The translations under genes and the position numbers were made by a program. From Bacteroidota bacterium (lineage in GTDB: Bacteria > Bacteroidota > Bacteroidia > Chitinophagales > Chitinophagaceae), in NCBI GenBank assembly GCA_018267615.1, contig JAFDYD010000001.1, positions 18,118 through 82,117 on the forward strand: a stretch of DNA of 64,000 nt, in the 5' to 3' direction. Positions 1 through 8,995 of this stretch are shown here, one piece after another (positions within the stretch are counted from its first letter, which is position 1; each line of letters starts with the position of its first letter). Below the pieces are notes generated by a model, which was not told the DNA's origin, searched no databases, and saw nothing but the letters and a program-made list of their open reading frames with translations.

Positions 1-139
1 TTGTGCCTGAAATCGGATTAAAAAGATAGATAATTTTTCTTTTCATTTTCGCTAAACGATAAGTGATTTCAATCTATCTAACCATTTAACCATTTCAACT
101 GTTCAGGTTTCATGCAATTTATTTGGACCAGGCGAAGTG

Positions 140-1189
140 TTACCATCTCAACAACGCGCTTCCCCACGTAAAACCGCTTCCGAAAGCAGCGAGACAAATT
201 AAATCACCATCCTGGATTTTTCCATCTTCCCAGGCTTCGCATAAGGCAATGGGCACTGAAGCTGCGGTTGTATTCCCGATTTTCTGAATATTATTATAAA
301 CCTGCTCATCACTCAAGCCCATTTTTTGTTGTACGTATTGACTGATGCGTAAATTGGCCTGGTGAGGAATCAACATTTTCAAATCGGAGGTTTTCAGTTG
401 ATTTTGATTCAGCGCCTCCATGATTACCTCAGGTAATTTTATTACTGCTTTTTTAAAAACCGCCGGGCCATCCATATAGGGATAAAGATCTTCTTTGGCT
501 AAAAGATCTTCTGTAATAAATAATCCTCCATAAGGTTTTTCTGGCACGGGAGGTTTTTTGGCCGATACAAAACGTCCAGCATGAAAACCAGGATTCATCA
601 TAGAAAGCAACTCGGCATCGCTGCCATCACTATGCAGATGCGTACTTAAAACTCCCTGATCATTTTTCATTGTTGGTTGCAGCACAACTGCACCTGCACC
701 ATCTCCAAATATCACGCTGATATTTCTTCCGCGCGTACTGAAGTCAAGCGCATACGAATGCGTTTCCGAAGCAATCAACAAAATATTTTTATACATTCCG
801 GTTTTGATGAACTGATCTGCAACGGAAAGTCCATATACAAATCCGCTACATTGATTACGTATATCCAACGCCGCTATTTCTTTCATATTCATCATGCGTT
901 GTGTCAATACACCACAACCGGGAAAAAAATAATCGGGACTAAGTGTTGCGAAAATAATAAAATCAATATCCTGGGAACTGATACCCGCGCGTTCGATCGC
1001 AATCTTTGCAGCTTCGACGCCCATAGTGGTGGTAGTATCTTTATAACGAGTTGCGAAACGTCTTTCCTTGATGCCGGTGCGTTCAATAATCCATTCGTCT
1101 GTTGTATCCATTACCTTGGTCAGGTCGTCGTTGGTAACAACATTTTCCGGCAAATACATTCCAATTCCTGCAATTTTTGAGCGAATCAT
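140..1189 (-). CDS. fabH: Beta-ketoacyl-ACP synthase III (FabH type)
   Basis: This 349-residue cytosolic enzyme condenses acyl-CoA with malonyl-ACP to start fatty acid synthesis. The catalytic triad of the family is visible: Cys114 in the NQCSGF context, His276 in IPHQANL and Asn306 in KIGNTTAAS, followed by the C-terminal glycine-rich AAFGSGFTWG. It is 20-30 residues longer than typical FabH; the extra length is a Pro/Lys-rich stretch around residues 195-235, so a FabH-like enzyme with another acyl substrate is possible. The start ATG at 1189 gives the usual FabH N-terminus (IAGIGMYLPENVVTNDDL). It is transcribed away from the OsmC gene, and a long palindrome separates the two. No neighbouring lipid genes point to a special pathway. 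Confidence 0.9.
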   Translation of the reverse strand: MIRSKIAGIGMYLPENVVTNDDLTKVMDTTDEWIIERTGIKERRFATRYKDTTTTMGVEAAKIAIERAGISSQDIDFIIFATLSPDYFFPGCGVLTQRMMNMKEIAALDIRNQCSGFVYGLSVADQFIKTGMYKNILLIASETHSYALDFSTRGRNISVIFGDGAGAVVLQPTMKNDQGVLSTHLHSDGSDAELLSMMNPGFHAGRFVSAKKPPVPEKPYGGLFITEDLLAKEDLYPYMDGPAVFKKAVIKLPEVIMEALNQNQLKTSDLKMLIPHQANLRISQYVQQKMGLSDEQVYNNIQKIGNTTAASVPIALCEAWEDGKIQDGDLICLAAFGSGFTWGSALLRW

Positions 1190-1273
1190 TATAACCCCAT
1201 TTAAGACAGAATGGAAAATTACAAAAAACTAAAAGACCAGACATCAAAACGAATAATTACCCGTGTTAAGGAC

Positions 1274-1417
1274 TTGATTTTTGAGAGGCGGAAGGTATGG
1301 GGTGTAGGGTATAGCTAGCTCATTTTCTACTCGTGGTTTTTATTTTTCGAGAAGCAACATTATTTAATTAGCAGCTTGCCATACCCTACACCCCATACCT
1401 TCCACCTCGAAAATCAA
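1274..1417. repeat. Long palindrome between divergent genes
   Basis: Arms at about 1274-1312 and 1381-1417 are nearly exact inverted copies (core ggaaggtatggggtgtag), about 37 nt each with a 68-nt spacer. It fills the middle of the 360-nt gap between the divergently transcribed fabH and OsmC genes. I see no clear TAnnTTTG promoter in the rest of that gap. Confidence 0.85.
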
Positions 1418-1549
1418 ACTGACTCACTACCCGATTTTGGCCGATTTTACCATGCTAAAAGCCCTTTTTCATGACTATCAGGTTCATTAACACGAATTAT
1501 CGGCATATCAACCTAAAAATGATTTAACTTAATTAAAAATCGACTGACC

Positions 1550-2074
1550 ATGTCTGCCAACGAAAAAATAAAAACTGCCATCGAGCGGGTTACAAAAACG
1601 CTGATGCAGAGGCCTTCCTTTGGATTGGGGACGGGCATTTCAAAAACAACCATAACCAATGGACTCACCTGCGAAATACAAGAAGGCAACTGGAAATTTG
1701 TTGCAGATATGCCCGAACAAGTTGGAGGCAACGCCGCCGGACCGGTTCCCGGAGTTTTCGGCCGCGCCGCATTAGGAAGTTGTTTGGCTATTGGATATAT
1801 GATGCGCGCTGCGCAATTGGGAATTTCAATCAATGCACTCGAAGTAGAAGTGCAAGCAGATTATGATGATGGCGCATTGTTTGGAACAACACCAGGTACG
1901 CCGCCCGGTTATCTTGAAGTAAGATATTCGGTTACTGTTGACAGTGATGCTTCTGAAGAAGATATCATGCGCGTAATTAATGAGGCGGACCAATTTAGTC
2001 CTTACCTCGATGTTTTTAGCAGGGCACAAAAATGTGTTCGTAAAATATATTTAGCTTCTCAAAAATCAAATTGA
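1550..2074 (+). CDS. OsmC/Ohr-family protein
   Basis: A 174-residue protein of the OsmC family, cytosolic proteins that reduce organic hydroperoxides through a pair of cysteines. Two cysteines sit where the family has them: one in ALGSCLAIGYMMRAA (about residue 77) and one near the C-terminus in RAQKCVRKI (about residue 164). The LEVEVQADYD strand and the central long helix also fit. The start ATG at 1550 follows an AT-rich leader. The stop codon overlaps the start of the methyltransferase gene (TGATG), so the two are probably translationally coupled. OsmC proteins without Ohr activity exist, so the substrate is open. Confidence 0.85.
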   Translation: MSANEKIKTAIERVTKTLMQRPSFGLGTGISKTTITNGLTCEIQEGNWKFVADMPEQVGGNAAGPVPGVFGRAALGSCLAIGYMMRAAQLGISINALEVEVQADYDDGALFGTTPGTPPGYLEVRYSVTVDSDASEEDIMRVINEADQFSPYLDVFSRAQKCVRKIYLASQKSN

Positions 2075-2901
2075 TGATGGATCCGGCATTTCAACGAAGA
2101 GTGCAGAGATATGGATGGGACAAAGCCGCAGCGTACTATGAAAATTTCTGGCAGGATCAATTAAAGCCCGCCCAGGATTTAATGCTCGAACTTTTGAAAT
2201 TACAACCAAGGGAGAAAGTATTGGATGTTGCGAGTGGTACCGGTCTGGTGAGTTTTCGTGCGAAGCAACAAGTAGGAGCAGACGGCTATGTTTTCGGAAC
2301 AGATATTTCTGAAAAGATGGTTGCGATTTCAAATGACATTGCAAAAGAAAAAGACTTAAGAAATATTCAATTTGAAAGAATGGATGCGGAGGATTTGCAG
2401 GTTCCGGATCAGGAATTCGATGCTGCAATGTGTGCACTTGGATTGATGTATGTGCCCGATCCATTAAAGGCTTTGAAAGAAATGTATCGTGCGTTGAAAA
2501 CAGGAGGCAGGGCTGCTGCGGCAGTATGGGGTCAGCGAGATCATTGCGGATGGTCCGGAACTTTTGATATTATCGACAGAAGAGTAACATCTGAAGTGTG
2601 CCCGATGTTTTTTAATCTCGGTAATCCCAATCAGCTTTCACTTTATTTCAAAGTTGCCGGTTATTCATCGATAACGTCAAAAAAAATTTCCACAAAATTA
2701 TATTATGAATCGGCTGAAGAAGCTTGTGGTGCGGCTTTTCCGGGCGGTCCGATGGCACTTGCTTATAATAAATTCAGTGATGCTGTGAAAGACGAAGTGC
2801 ATGCAGAATATCTTGAATCAATCGATAAATATAAAAATGGAAACGGTTATGAACTGCCGGGTGAATTTGTTGTGGCGATTGGGCGGAAACTTGAACCATG
2901 A
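2074..2901 (+). CDS. Class I SAM-dependent methyltransferase
   Basis: A 275-residue methyltransferase of the UbiE/Methyltransf_11 type. Motif I is visible as VLDVASGTGLVSF, followed by the acidic FGTDISEKMV, MDAEDLQVPDQEFDAAMC (motifs II/III) and LKEMYRALKTGGRAAAAVWG (post-motif III). The substrate cannot be told from sequence. The ATG at 2074 overlaps the OsmC stop; a TTG three bases upstream also reads in frame but is less likely, and an ATG at 2077 is possible. The last three codons and the stop lie inside the left arm of a palindrome of about 105 nt per arm, whose other arm covers the 3' end of the convergent hydrolase gene. Confidence 0.85.
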   Translation: MMDPAFQRRVQRYGWDKAAAYYENFWQDQLKPAQDLMLELLKLQPREKVLDVASGTGLVSFRAKQQVGADGYVFGTDISEKMVAISNDIAKEKDLRNIQFERMDAEDLQVPDQEFDAAMCALGLMYVPDPLKALKEMYRALKTGGRAAAAVWGQRDHCGWSGTFDIIDRRVTSEVCPMFFNLGNPNQLSLYFKVAGYSSITSKKISTKLYYESAEEACGAAFPGGPMALAYNKFSDAVKDEVHAEYLESIDKYKNGNGYELPGEFVVAIGRKLEP

Positions 2902-3190
2902 TTAGCCTGATTTAAAGGGATTATGAGGAGAGTTGAATAGTTGATTGAGTTGATAGGTTGATTAGTTGACTCGTGCCTTCAGCATGTCAATTCGAGCAAA
3001 GCGAGGGATCTAAATTCTTCTTTCGTATAAATATTAAAAAAATCAGCACTCAATCTTCAATCAGAAAAAAAAGATTCCTATCGTGGCTCGGAATGACATG
3101 CTGAAGGCACGAGTCAACTAATCAACCTATCAACTCAATCAACTATTCAACTCTCCTCATAATCTTCTTAAATCAGGCTAATCATGGTTC
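2893..3190. repeat. Very long palindrome at a convergent gene junction
   Basis: Arms 2893-2997 and about 3085-3190 match over about 105 nt with only a few mismatches; the spacer is about 88 nt. The outer part reads gaaccatgattagcctga, the middle is a run of gttgat-type words, and the inner part carries tcgtgccttcagcatgtca plus a cattccgagc/gcgaggaatct-like piece of a kind known from dispersed bacterial repeats. Both flanking genes end inside the arms. A transcript through it could fold into a hairpin of about 100 bp from either direction. Confidence 0.9.
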
Positions 3191-4167
3191 AGTTTTTCCT
3201 TCATAAACTTTTCAATTTCTTTTTGCACTCCTTCCACATCATGCGATTTTATGGGAGAACCTATAACATGATTGCCTGTATTCGGCATTGCAACTTTTCT
3301 TTTTGATTCAGGAGCTGTTCCCAATTCGTCAAACATTTTAAGTATAGCAGATACTTTTACAACATCATCTTGGTGCTGCTCATCTTTATAATAATATAAA
3401 ACAAGCAAGGGCTGTTTTACTTTTTCAAATGTTTCTTTATTCATTGTAGTTTCCAATAATTCTTCGAGTGCAACGGCTGCTTCTAATCGATAAGGCTTGT
3501 TCCAATACTGTTTGTAAATAGGCCTATCATCATCAGATGCATTGTAGTCGCTCTTTTTTACCATTCTTGCAACCTGGAGTCCCCAATGATTATTTAATAC
3601 CCACGCATTGGGATCATTGATTGCAATGTTCGGCGACATTAATATTAATCCTGCAATATCATTTGGATAAGCGGCCGCAAGTTGTAATGCAAGTGTGCCA
3701 CCGGTTGAAGTTCCCATAAGAATAACTTTCTTTCCGAGTTGTTTCCCGATCGCCAAAGCTTGCTTTGCAGATTCCCAATAATTATCGGCTGTGAGATGTA
3801 TCAATTGCTCACTCGTATCAATTCCATGTTCAGCCAATCGCGACAGGTACAAATTGCAATCAAATTCTTTTGCAATATTTCTATGAATGGGATCGCCTTC
3901 TTTTTGTGAAGCCGAAAAACCATGGAGGTATACTATGGAGTATGGCGTTTTTTGCTTTGTAGAATCGTTTGCCCAAACGATTCTCGCTTCATTGTCGGGT
4001 TTCAATTTATGTTGCGATTCTATATCATGCACATATTTCTCCAATGAATTTGCATCACCCGGAACAACGGGCATTTCTTGATTATATTTTGGCGCATCAG
4101 GACTTGGACCGGCGATGTAGATAAGAATTACAGCAACTGGGATTAGGACAAGCCATTTCCTACGCAT
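3178..4167 (-). CDS. Membrane-anchored alpha/beta hydrolase
   Basis: A serine hydrolase of about 329 residues with an N-terminal membrane anchor or signal (RRKWLVLIPVAVILIYIAG). The oxyanion region is VYLHGFSAS and the nucleophile elbow is GTSTGG, as in lysophospholipase and carboxylesterase relatives; the catalytic His is probably in NTGNHVIGSP near the C-terminus. The ATG at 4167 is preferred because the reading frame upstream holds only a TTG at 4197 and the anchor follows the ATG directly. The last codons (encoding NHD) and the stop are part of the palindrome arm. It is divergent from a DUF2905 gene 43 bases away. The natural ester substrate is unknown. Confidence 0.8.
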   Translation of the reverse strand: MRRKWLVLIPVAVILIYIAGPSPDAPKYNQEMPVVPGDANSLEKYVHDIESQHKLKPDNEARIVWANDSTKQKTPYSIVYLHGFSASQKEGDPIHRNIAKEFDCNLYLSRLAEHGIDTSEQLIHLTADNYWESAKQALAIGKQLGKKVILMGTSTGGTLALQLAAAYPNDIAGLILMSPNIAINDPNAWVLNNHWGLQVARMVKKSDYNASDDDRPIYKQYWNKPYRLEAAVALEELLETTMNKETFEKVKQPLLVLYYYKDEQHQDDVVKVSAILKMFDELGTAPESKRKVAMPNTGNHVIGSPIKSHDVEGVQKEIEKFMKEKLNHD

Positions 4168-4210
4168 ACAGTAAATTTGGTGATGAATATTCGACAAGAT
4201 AGAGAATAAT

Positions 4211-4435
4211 ATGAATCCTGAAACTGGTAAATATATAATACTGGTGGGTGGAGTGCTGATCCTGGTTGGTATCCTGATTTATTTTTTTTACGACAAGCTG
4301 CATTGGATCGGTCATCTTCCCGGTGATATCAGGATAGAAAGAAAAAATTTTCGTTTGTATTTTCCCATTACAACGATGATCATTTTTAGCATCCTACTCA
4401 CACTCGTTTTTCAAATCATCAGAAGATTTTTATAA
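4211..4435 (+). CDS. DUF2905 small membrane protein
   Basis: A 74-residue protein with two predicted transmembrane helices (about residues 8-26 and 53-70) separated by the hallmark loop DKLHWIGHLPGDIRIE. This layout, especially LGHLPGDI, defines the DUF2905 family, found in many bacteria and without a known role. It is full length. The next gene starts 70 bases downstream on the same strand, so co-transcription with the acyltransferase-like gene is likely. Confidence 0.85.
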   Translation: MNPETGKYIILVGGVLILVGILIYFFYDKLHWIGHLPGDIRIERKNFRLYFPITTMIIFSILLTLVFQIIRRFL

Positions 4436-4504
4436 CAGACTGAAATAAGTTTCCGATATTAGGGTTGAATACTGCTCTGATTATTTTAACCAAATTAATT
4501 GTTT

Positions 4505-5629
4505 ATGGCTTCTTCCAGTCAACGCTTTCTTGCCCTGGATGTTTTTCGTGGAATGACTATTTGTTTTATGATTATTGTTAATACACCCGGTAGTGGACAA
4601 TTCTCTTATTCTCCATTGGAACACGCCAGGTGGCACGGCTTTACGCCAACAGATCTTGTGTTTCCTTCATTTCTTTTTGCAGTTGGAAATGCAATGAGTT
4701 TTGTAATGACGAAATGGGCGAACCTCCCTCAATCGCAGGTGCTGGGAAAAATTTTTAAACGCACTTTCATTATCTTTTTATGTGGTTATCTGTTGTATTG
4801 GTTTCCATTTGTTGAATTAGATAAGAGCAATAATCTGATAATGTCTCCTATTTCTCACACAAGAATTTTCGGAGTGCTTCAACGCATCGCTATTGCATAT
4901 TGCATTGCTTCATTGATGATTTATTACCTCAAACCAAAAACATCTTTCATAATTGGATTAATAATTTTATTGCTTTACTGGATAGTATTGATGATTGGAA
5001 ATTCTGCTGATCCCTACAGCATGACGGGTAATTTCGGATACACAATAGATAAATGGATTCTCGGTGAAAATCATATGTATCATGGCGAAGGTGTTGCATT
5101 CGAGCCGGAAGGTATCCTTGGTACTTTTCCATCTGTTGTGAATGTGATCGGAGGATATATCGTTGGGCAATTCCTTCAACAAAAAGGAAAAACATACGAA
5201 GGAATTTCAAAACTTATGCTCGCTGGTTTTGCATGTCTCACTGCTGCTTATTTGTGGGATCTTGTTTTCCCTATCAACAAAAAACTTTGGACAAGTCCTT
5301 TTGTATTGTACACTGTGGGACTTGACTGCATCATCATTTCTTCCATTATTTACCTGGTTGATTTTCTCGGAAAAACAAAATGGACAAATTTCTTTACGGT
5401 GTTTGGAAAAAATCCATTGTTTATTTATCTCGTATCAGAAGTTGGTGTAATTATTTTATATATCATTCATATTAATCCAAAGCAGCCATTGTATAATTGG
5501 CTCTATGAAAATGTGTACAAGCATGCAGGTTTATATTTCGGATCACTGCTCTTCGCAATTTCATGGATGTTGTTCTGCTGGGTGGTTGGATATATCCTTG
5601 ATAAGAGGAAGATTTATGTGAGAGTATGA
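4505..5629 (+). CDS. HGSNAT/NagX-type acyltransferase, DUF5009-like membrane protein
   Basis: A polytopic membrane protein of about 374 residues with roughly ten hydrophobic segments. The N-terminus (QRFLALDVFRGMTICFMIIVNTPG, then HARWHGFTPTDLVFPSFLFAVGNAMS) is the signature of COG4299, related to heparan-alpha-glucosaminide N-acetyltransferase; the His-rich HARWHGFTPTDL segment follows helix 1 as in that family. Bacteroidota members often sit with amino sugar genes, but none is adjacent here. The start is the ATG at 4505; a TTG at 4499 is also in frame. The stop codon is the first base triplet of the following palindrome. The acyl acceptor is unknown. Confidence 0.8.
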   Translation: MASSSQRFLALDVFRGMTICFMIIVNTPGSGQFSYSPLEHARWHGFTPTDLVFPSFLFAVGNAMSFVMTKWANLPQSQVLGKIFKRTFIIFLCGYLLYWFPFVELDKSNNLIMSPISHTRIFGVLQRIAIAYCIASLMIYYLKPKTSFIIGLIILLLYWIVLMIGNSADPYSMTGNFGYTIDKWILGENHMYHGEGVAFEPEGILGTFPSVVNVIGGYIVGQFLQQKGKTYEGISKLMLAGFACLTAAYLWDLVFPINKKLWTSPFVLYTVGLDCIIISSIIYLVDFLGKTKWTNFFTVFGKNPLFIYLVSEVGVIILYIIHINPKQPLYNWLYENVYKHAGLYFGSLLFAISWMLFCWVVGYILDKRKIYVRV

Positions 5630-5743
5630 TTTGTCGAAAAGTTGATTAGTCGATAAGTCGTGAAAAAACTCTTTAAATAAATCTTAATAGTCTGCCACAA
5701 TGGACTAATCAACTTATCGACCAATCAACTTTTCAACAAATCA
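5627..5743. repeat. Palindrome of gttgat-type words
   Basis: Arms 5627-5658 and 5712-5743 match over 32 nt with a few C/T differences (tgatttgtcgaaaagttgat against tgatttgttgaaaagttgat). The left arm begins with the stop codon of the preceding gene. Both flanking genes run rightward, and the typA promoter lies just after the right arm. Confidence 0.85.
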
Positions 5744-5778
5744 ACCACTCACTCGTAAATCCGCACATTAGTTTCTTC

Positions 5779-5809
5779 TTTGTCTCTCCGTTAAAAAGAG
5801 TTACCTTTG
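5779..5809 (+). promoter_or_regulatory. Bacteroidota-type promoter of typA
   Basis: TTTG at 5779-5782, 19 bases, then TACCTTTG at 5802-5809. This matches the Bacteroidota consensus TTTG-N19/20-TAnnTTTG exactly. Transcription would begin near 5815, giving a leader of about 90 nt before the typA ATG. Confidence 0.6.
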
Positions 5810-5903
5810 CACGTCCAAAAAAAGCACTTGAACATAAGCTCCTAGTAATTAACTATTTGATAAATACTAAGTGCAAAGTGCCAACGTTAAAAGGTAAATC
5901 ATT

Positions 5904-7718
5904 ATGGAGATAAGGAATATAGCAATCATCGCTCACGTTGACCATGGAAAAACAACTTTGGTGGATAAAATTCTTCACGCCACAAAGGTGTTTCGTGATA
6001 ACCAGGAAACTGGTGAATTGATTATGGATAGCAACGACCTCGAGCGCGAAAGAGGTATCACCATCTTTAGCAAAAACGCAGCCGTTAAATATAAAGATGT
6101 TAAAATAAATGTAATCGATACTCCGGGCCACGCCGACTTTGGTGGTGAGGTAGAACGTGTGTTGAAAATGGCTGACGGAGTTTTGTTATTGGTAGATGCA
6201 TTCGAAGGTCCAATGCCGCAAACACGTTTCGTGTTGCAAAAAGCGCTGCAATTAAATTTGAAACCAATTGTTGTTATTAATAAGGTCGACAAACCAAATT
6301 GTCGTCCGGATGAAGTACATGATGCAGTATTCGAATTATTTTTCAATCTCAATGCAACTGAAGAGCAACTTAATTTTCCGACGTATTATGGTTCAGGAAA
6401 ACATGGTTGGTTCAATGATTCATTGACACCATCTGAAGATATTACTCCGTTGCTGGATGGTATTTTAAAATATGTTCCGCCTCCCGCGATCAGCGAAGGA
6501 AGTTTGCAATTGCAGGTTACGTCTCTCGACTACTCTTCTTTCCTGGGAAGAATTGCAATCGGAAAAGTAACACGCGGATCGATTAAAGAAGGACAGGCTT
6601 TTGCATTGATGCAGGCTGATGGCACTATAAAAAGACAAAAGGTAAAAGAATTATACGTTTTTGAATCTTTGGGCAAAAAGAAAGCGACAGAAGTAATTGC
6701 CGGAGATATTTGCGCTGTTGTTGGCGTGGAAGGTTTCAATATCGGGGACACGATCGCAGATGTAGAAAACCCTGAAGCATTGCCTGTAATTAGCGTTGAT
6801 GAACCCACGATGAGCATGTTGTTTTCTATCAATAATTCTCCTTTCTATGGAAAAGATGGAAAATTTGTAACATCCAGGCATCTTCGTGATCGCCTGATGA
6901 AAGAAACAGAAAAAAATCTGGCTCTTCGTGTAGAGGATACCGATAGTGCCGATGGATTCAATGTGTATGGAAGAGGAATTCTGCATTTAGGAATATTGAT
7001 TGAAACCATGCGTCGCGAAGGATATGAGTTGACGGTAGGACAACCACAGGTTATTGTAAAAGAAATTGATGGTAAGAAATCCGAGCCAGTCGAGATATTG
7101 GTTGTAGATGTACCAGATGAATTCAGTGGTAAGGTGATCGACCTGGTAACACAACGCAAGGGTGAATTACTTGTAATGGAAACAAAAGGAGAAATGCAAC
7201 ACCTGGAATTCGAAATTCCTTCTCGCGGATTAATTGGACTTCGTTCAAATATGTTGACGAATACTGCAGGTGAAGCTGTAATGGCGCATCGATTCAGTGA
7301 ATACAAGCCTTGGAAAGGCCCGATCCCCGGAAGAAATAATGGAGTATTGCTTTCTAAGAACCAGGAACGCACGACAGCCTATTCGATCGATAAATTGCAG
7401 GATCGCGGAAGATTTTTTGTAGATCCGGGAGAAGATGTTTACAAAGGACAGATCATCGCGGAACATATTAAACCGGGAGACTTGATCGTAAACGCTACAG
7501 AAGCAAAAAAATTAACCAACCATCGCGCGAGCGGAAGTGATGATGCCTCGCGCATTGCTCCAAAAATCCTCATGACTTTAGAGGAATGCATGGAGTACAT
7601 ACAGCAGGATGAATGTATTGAAGTAACGCCGAAGAATGTGCGCTTGCGCAAAACGATCCTGGACGAAGACGAAAGAAAGAAATTCCAGAAGATGTTAAAA
7701 ACTGAAGAAGTGGGATAA
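5904..7718 (+). CDS. typA: Ribosome-associated GTPase TypA/BipA
   Basis: A 604-residue translational GTPase that acts in 50S assembly and stress adaptation. The G1 motif AHVDHGKTT lies at residues 10-18, with switch I (DLERERGITI), G3 DTPGHADFGGEV and G4 NKVDKPNCRPDEV clear. The domain order is GTPase, beta-barrel domain II, two EF-G-like alpha/beta domains, and the BipA-specific C-terminal domain (around residues 480-604) with NATEAKKLTNHRASGSDDA. Length is normal for the family. ATG at 5904 is supported by the start of homology (MEIRNIAIIAHVDHGK). It has its own promoter and a long leader; no partner gene overlaps it. Confidence 0.97.
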   Translation: MEIRNIAIIAHVDHGKTTLVDKILHATKVFRDNQETGELIMDSNDLERERGITIFSKNAAVKYKDVKINVIDTPGHADFGGEVERVLKMADGVLLLVDAFEGPMPQTRFVLQKALQLNLKPIVVINKVDKPNCRPDEVHDAVFELFFNLNATEEQLNFPTYYGSGKHGWFNDSLTPSEDITPLLDGILKYVPPPAISEGSLQLQVTSLDYSSFLGRIAIGKVTRGSIKEGQAFALMQADGTIKRQKVKELYVFESLGKKKATEVIAGDICAVVGVEGFNIGDTIADVENPEALPVISVDEPTMSMLFSINNSPFYGKDGKFVTSRHLRDRLMKETEKNLALRVEDTDSADGFNVYGRGILHLGILIETMRREGYELTVGQPQVIVKEIDGKKSEPVEILVVDVPDEFSGKVIDLVTQRKGELLVMETKGEMQHLEFEIPSRGLIGLRSNMLTNTAGEAVMAHRFSEYKPWKGPIPGRNNGVLLSKNQERTTAYSIDKLQDRGRFFVDPGEDVYKGQIIAEHIKPGDLIVNATEAKKLTNHRASGSDDASRIAPKILMTLEECMEYIQQDECIEVTPKNVRLRKTILDEDERKKFQKMLKTEEVG

Positions 7719-7770
7719 TCATAATCGTTTTCTTTTCATAATCGGTGTAACTTTGAGCAAAGTATTTCCG

Positions 7771-7992
7771 ATGAAAAAGTGGGTATTGATATTATCGTTC
7801 ACAATGTATGCCTCAATATTTTTGAGCATTCAGGTTATCGATGCCCAATGCTCCATCTGTACAAAAACTGCACAACAAATGGGTGAAAGACCTGCGAAAG
7901 CTTTGAACGCAGGAATTATTTATCTCGCATTCGCCCCATTGGCAATCTTCGGATATATTGGTTATCGCTGGTGGAAAAGTAATAAAGACTAA
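7771..7992 (+). CDS. Small secreted or membrane protein with CxxC motif
   Basis: A 73-residue protein, not recognised by name. It has a signal peptide-like N-terminus (MKKWVLILSFTMYASIFLSIQVIDA), then QCSICTKTAQQMG with a CxxC pair just after the predicted cleavage site, and one transmembrane segment (IIYLAFAPLAIFGYIGYRW). The CxxC would face the periplasm, which suggests metal or thiol chemistry, but that is inference. The ATG at 7771 is chosen over a TTG at 7753 because a perfect TAACTTTG minus-7 element occupies 7748-7755. The stop codon overlaps the left arm of the next palindrome. Confidence 0.65.
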   Translation: MKKWVLILSFTMYASIFLSIQVIDAQCSICTKTAQQMGERPAKALNAGIIYLAFAPLAIFGYIGYRWWKSNKD

Positions 7993-8077
7993 CCATGATT
8001 TACCAGATTTAAAAGGATTACACGGAAAGTCGATCAGCTTTTCGCAGAATCATTTTAAATCTGGTAAATCATGGTTC
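7991..8077. repeat. Palindrome joining two convergent stop codons
   Basis: Arms 7991-8019 and 8049-8077 match over 29 nt with one mismatch (aaccatgatttaccagattt core). The left arm overlaps the stop of the CxxC protein gene, and the right arm encodes the last nine codons or so of meaB. The core word is close to the outer word of the 2893-3190 palindrome. Confidence 0.9.
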
Positions 8078-8988
8078 ACAAATTGGTAAAGATTAAAATG
8101 ATGATCGCGCAATTGTGTTGATATCATTTCCTGCAACTGATGTTTGCTGATTCCCTGCATGCGTTTTTGTATCAACAACTGATAGGCGCGTTCAGCCATC
8201 AGCCATGCTTTCAGCGAGAGGTGATCCTGCTGCTTATCCAAAATTTCTAAAATCTTTTCAAATAATTCCGTGGTTCCCTTTTTTTCCGATGCCACTGTTT
8301 TTATAATTGGAATTTCTTGCACATGAGTTGCAAAAGCAGGAGCGAGCATCATGCGTAAATTTTTTACAAATTCATCCGCGTCGGGACGATCTGATTTATT
8401 CACCACAAAAATATCGGCGATTTCCATCAGCCCGGCCTTCATGGTCTGAACTTCGTCGCCACCTTCTGGCACAGATACTACAACGGTGATATCTGCAAGT
8501 CCGGCAATCTCCACTTCACTTTGTCCAACACCAACCGTTTCCACAAATATGTAATCAAAATCGCCAGCCTTTATCAGCTCCGTGATCTCTATGATTTTTG
8601 GATTCAATCCTCCTAATGACCCGCGACTGGCCAATGATCTTATAAATACAAGCGGATGATTATACCATTGACTCAAACGGATTCGATCTCCCAACAAAGC
8701 GCCATAATTAAAAGGTGAAGACGGATCGACGCACAGCACCGCAGTTTTTTTGTTGGCATTCACCATTTCTCCAATCAATGCATCTGTTAACACACTTTTG
8801 CCAGCACCCGGCGGACCTGTAATACCGATGATCTTTGCATGATCATTGTATTTTATTTGCGATAACAAATTTTCATATCCGGCAACTCCATTTTCAACCA
8901 GGGAAATACTTCTTGATAAATGCTTCACAGATCCTTGTTGGATCTGCTGCAGAAAAAATCCCCAATCCCTTGTTGATCCTGGTTGCAT
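8050..8988 (-). CDS. meaB: Methylmalonyl-CoA mutase chaperone GTPase MeaB (ArgK type)
   Basis: A GTPase of about 312 residues that loads and protects the adenosylcobalamin cofactor of methylmalonyl-CoA mutase. The P-loop GPPGAGKS is at about residues 58-65, followed by DPSSPFNYGALLGDRIRL, the ETVGVGQSEVE switch region and the NKSD guanine-specificity motif. No mutase subunit lies in this window. The ATG at 8988 follows the upstream glycosyltransferase stop by a few bases; a TTG at 9012 would overlap that gene and is the alternative. The C-terminal residues (VNHDLPDLK) are encoded by a palindrome arm, so the protein tail was probably altered by the repeat. Confidence 0.92.
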   Translation of the reverse strand: MQPGSTRDWGFFLQQIQQGSVKHLSRSISLVENGVAGYENLLSQIKYNDHAKIIGITGPPGAGKSVLTDALIGEMVNANKKTAVLCVDPSSPFNYGALLGDRIRLSQWYNHPLVFIRSLASRGSLGGLNPKIIEITELIKAGDFDYIFVETVGVGQSEVEIAGLADITVVVSVPEGGDEVQTMKAGLMEIADIFVVNKSDRPDADEFVKNLRMMLAPAFATHVQEIPIIKTVASEKKGTTELFEKILEILDKQQDHLSLKAWLMAERAYQLLIQKRMQGISKHQLQEMISTQLRDHHFNLYQFVNHDLPDLK

Positions 8989-8995
8989 ATAGCGG

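Noticed and set aside
1..29. Possible 3' end of a gene entering from the left (frame ending VPEIGLKR, or another ending at 21)
   Set aside because: Too few codons to support a call, and two frames are equally possible.
677..1180. 167-codon frame opposite fabH
   Set aside because: Antisense shadow of a clear fabH; no start context or conserved features.
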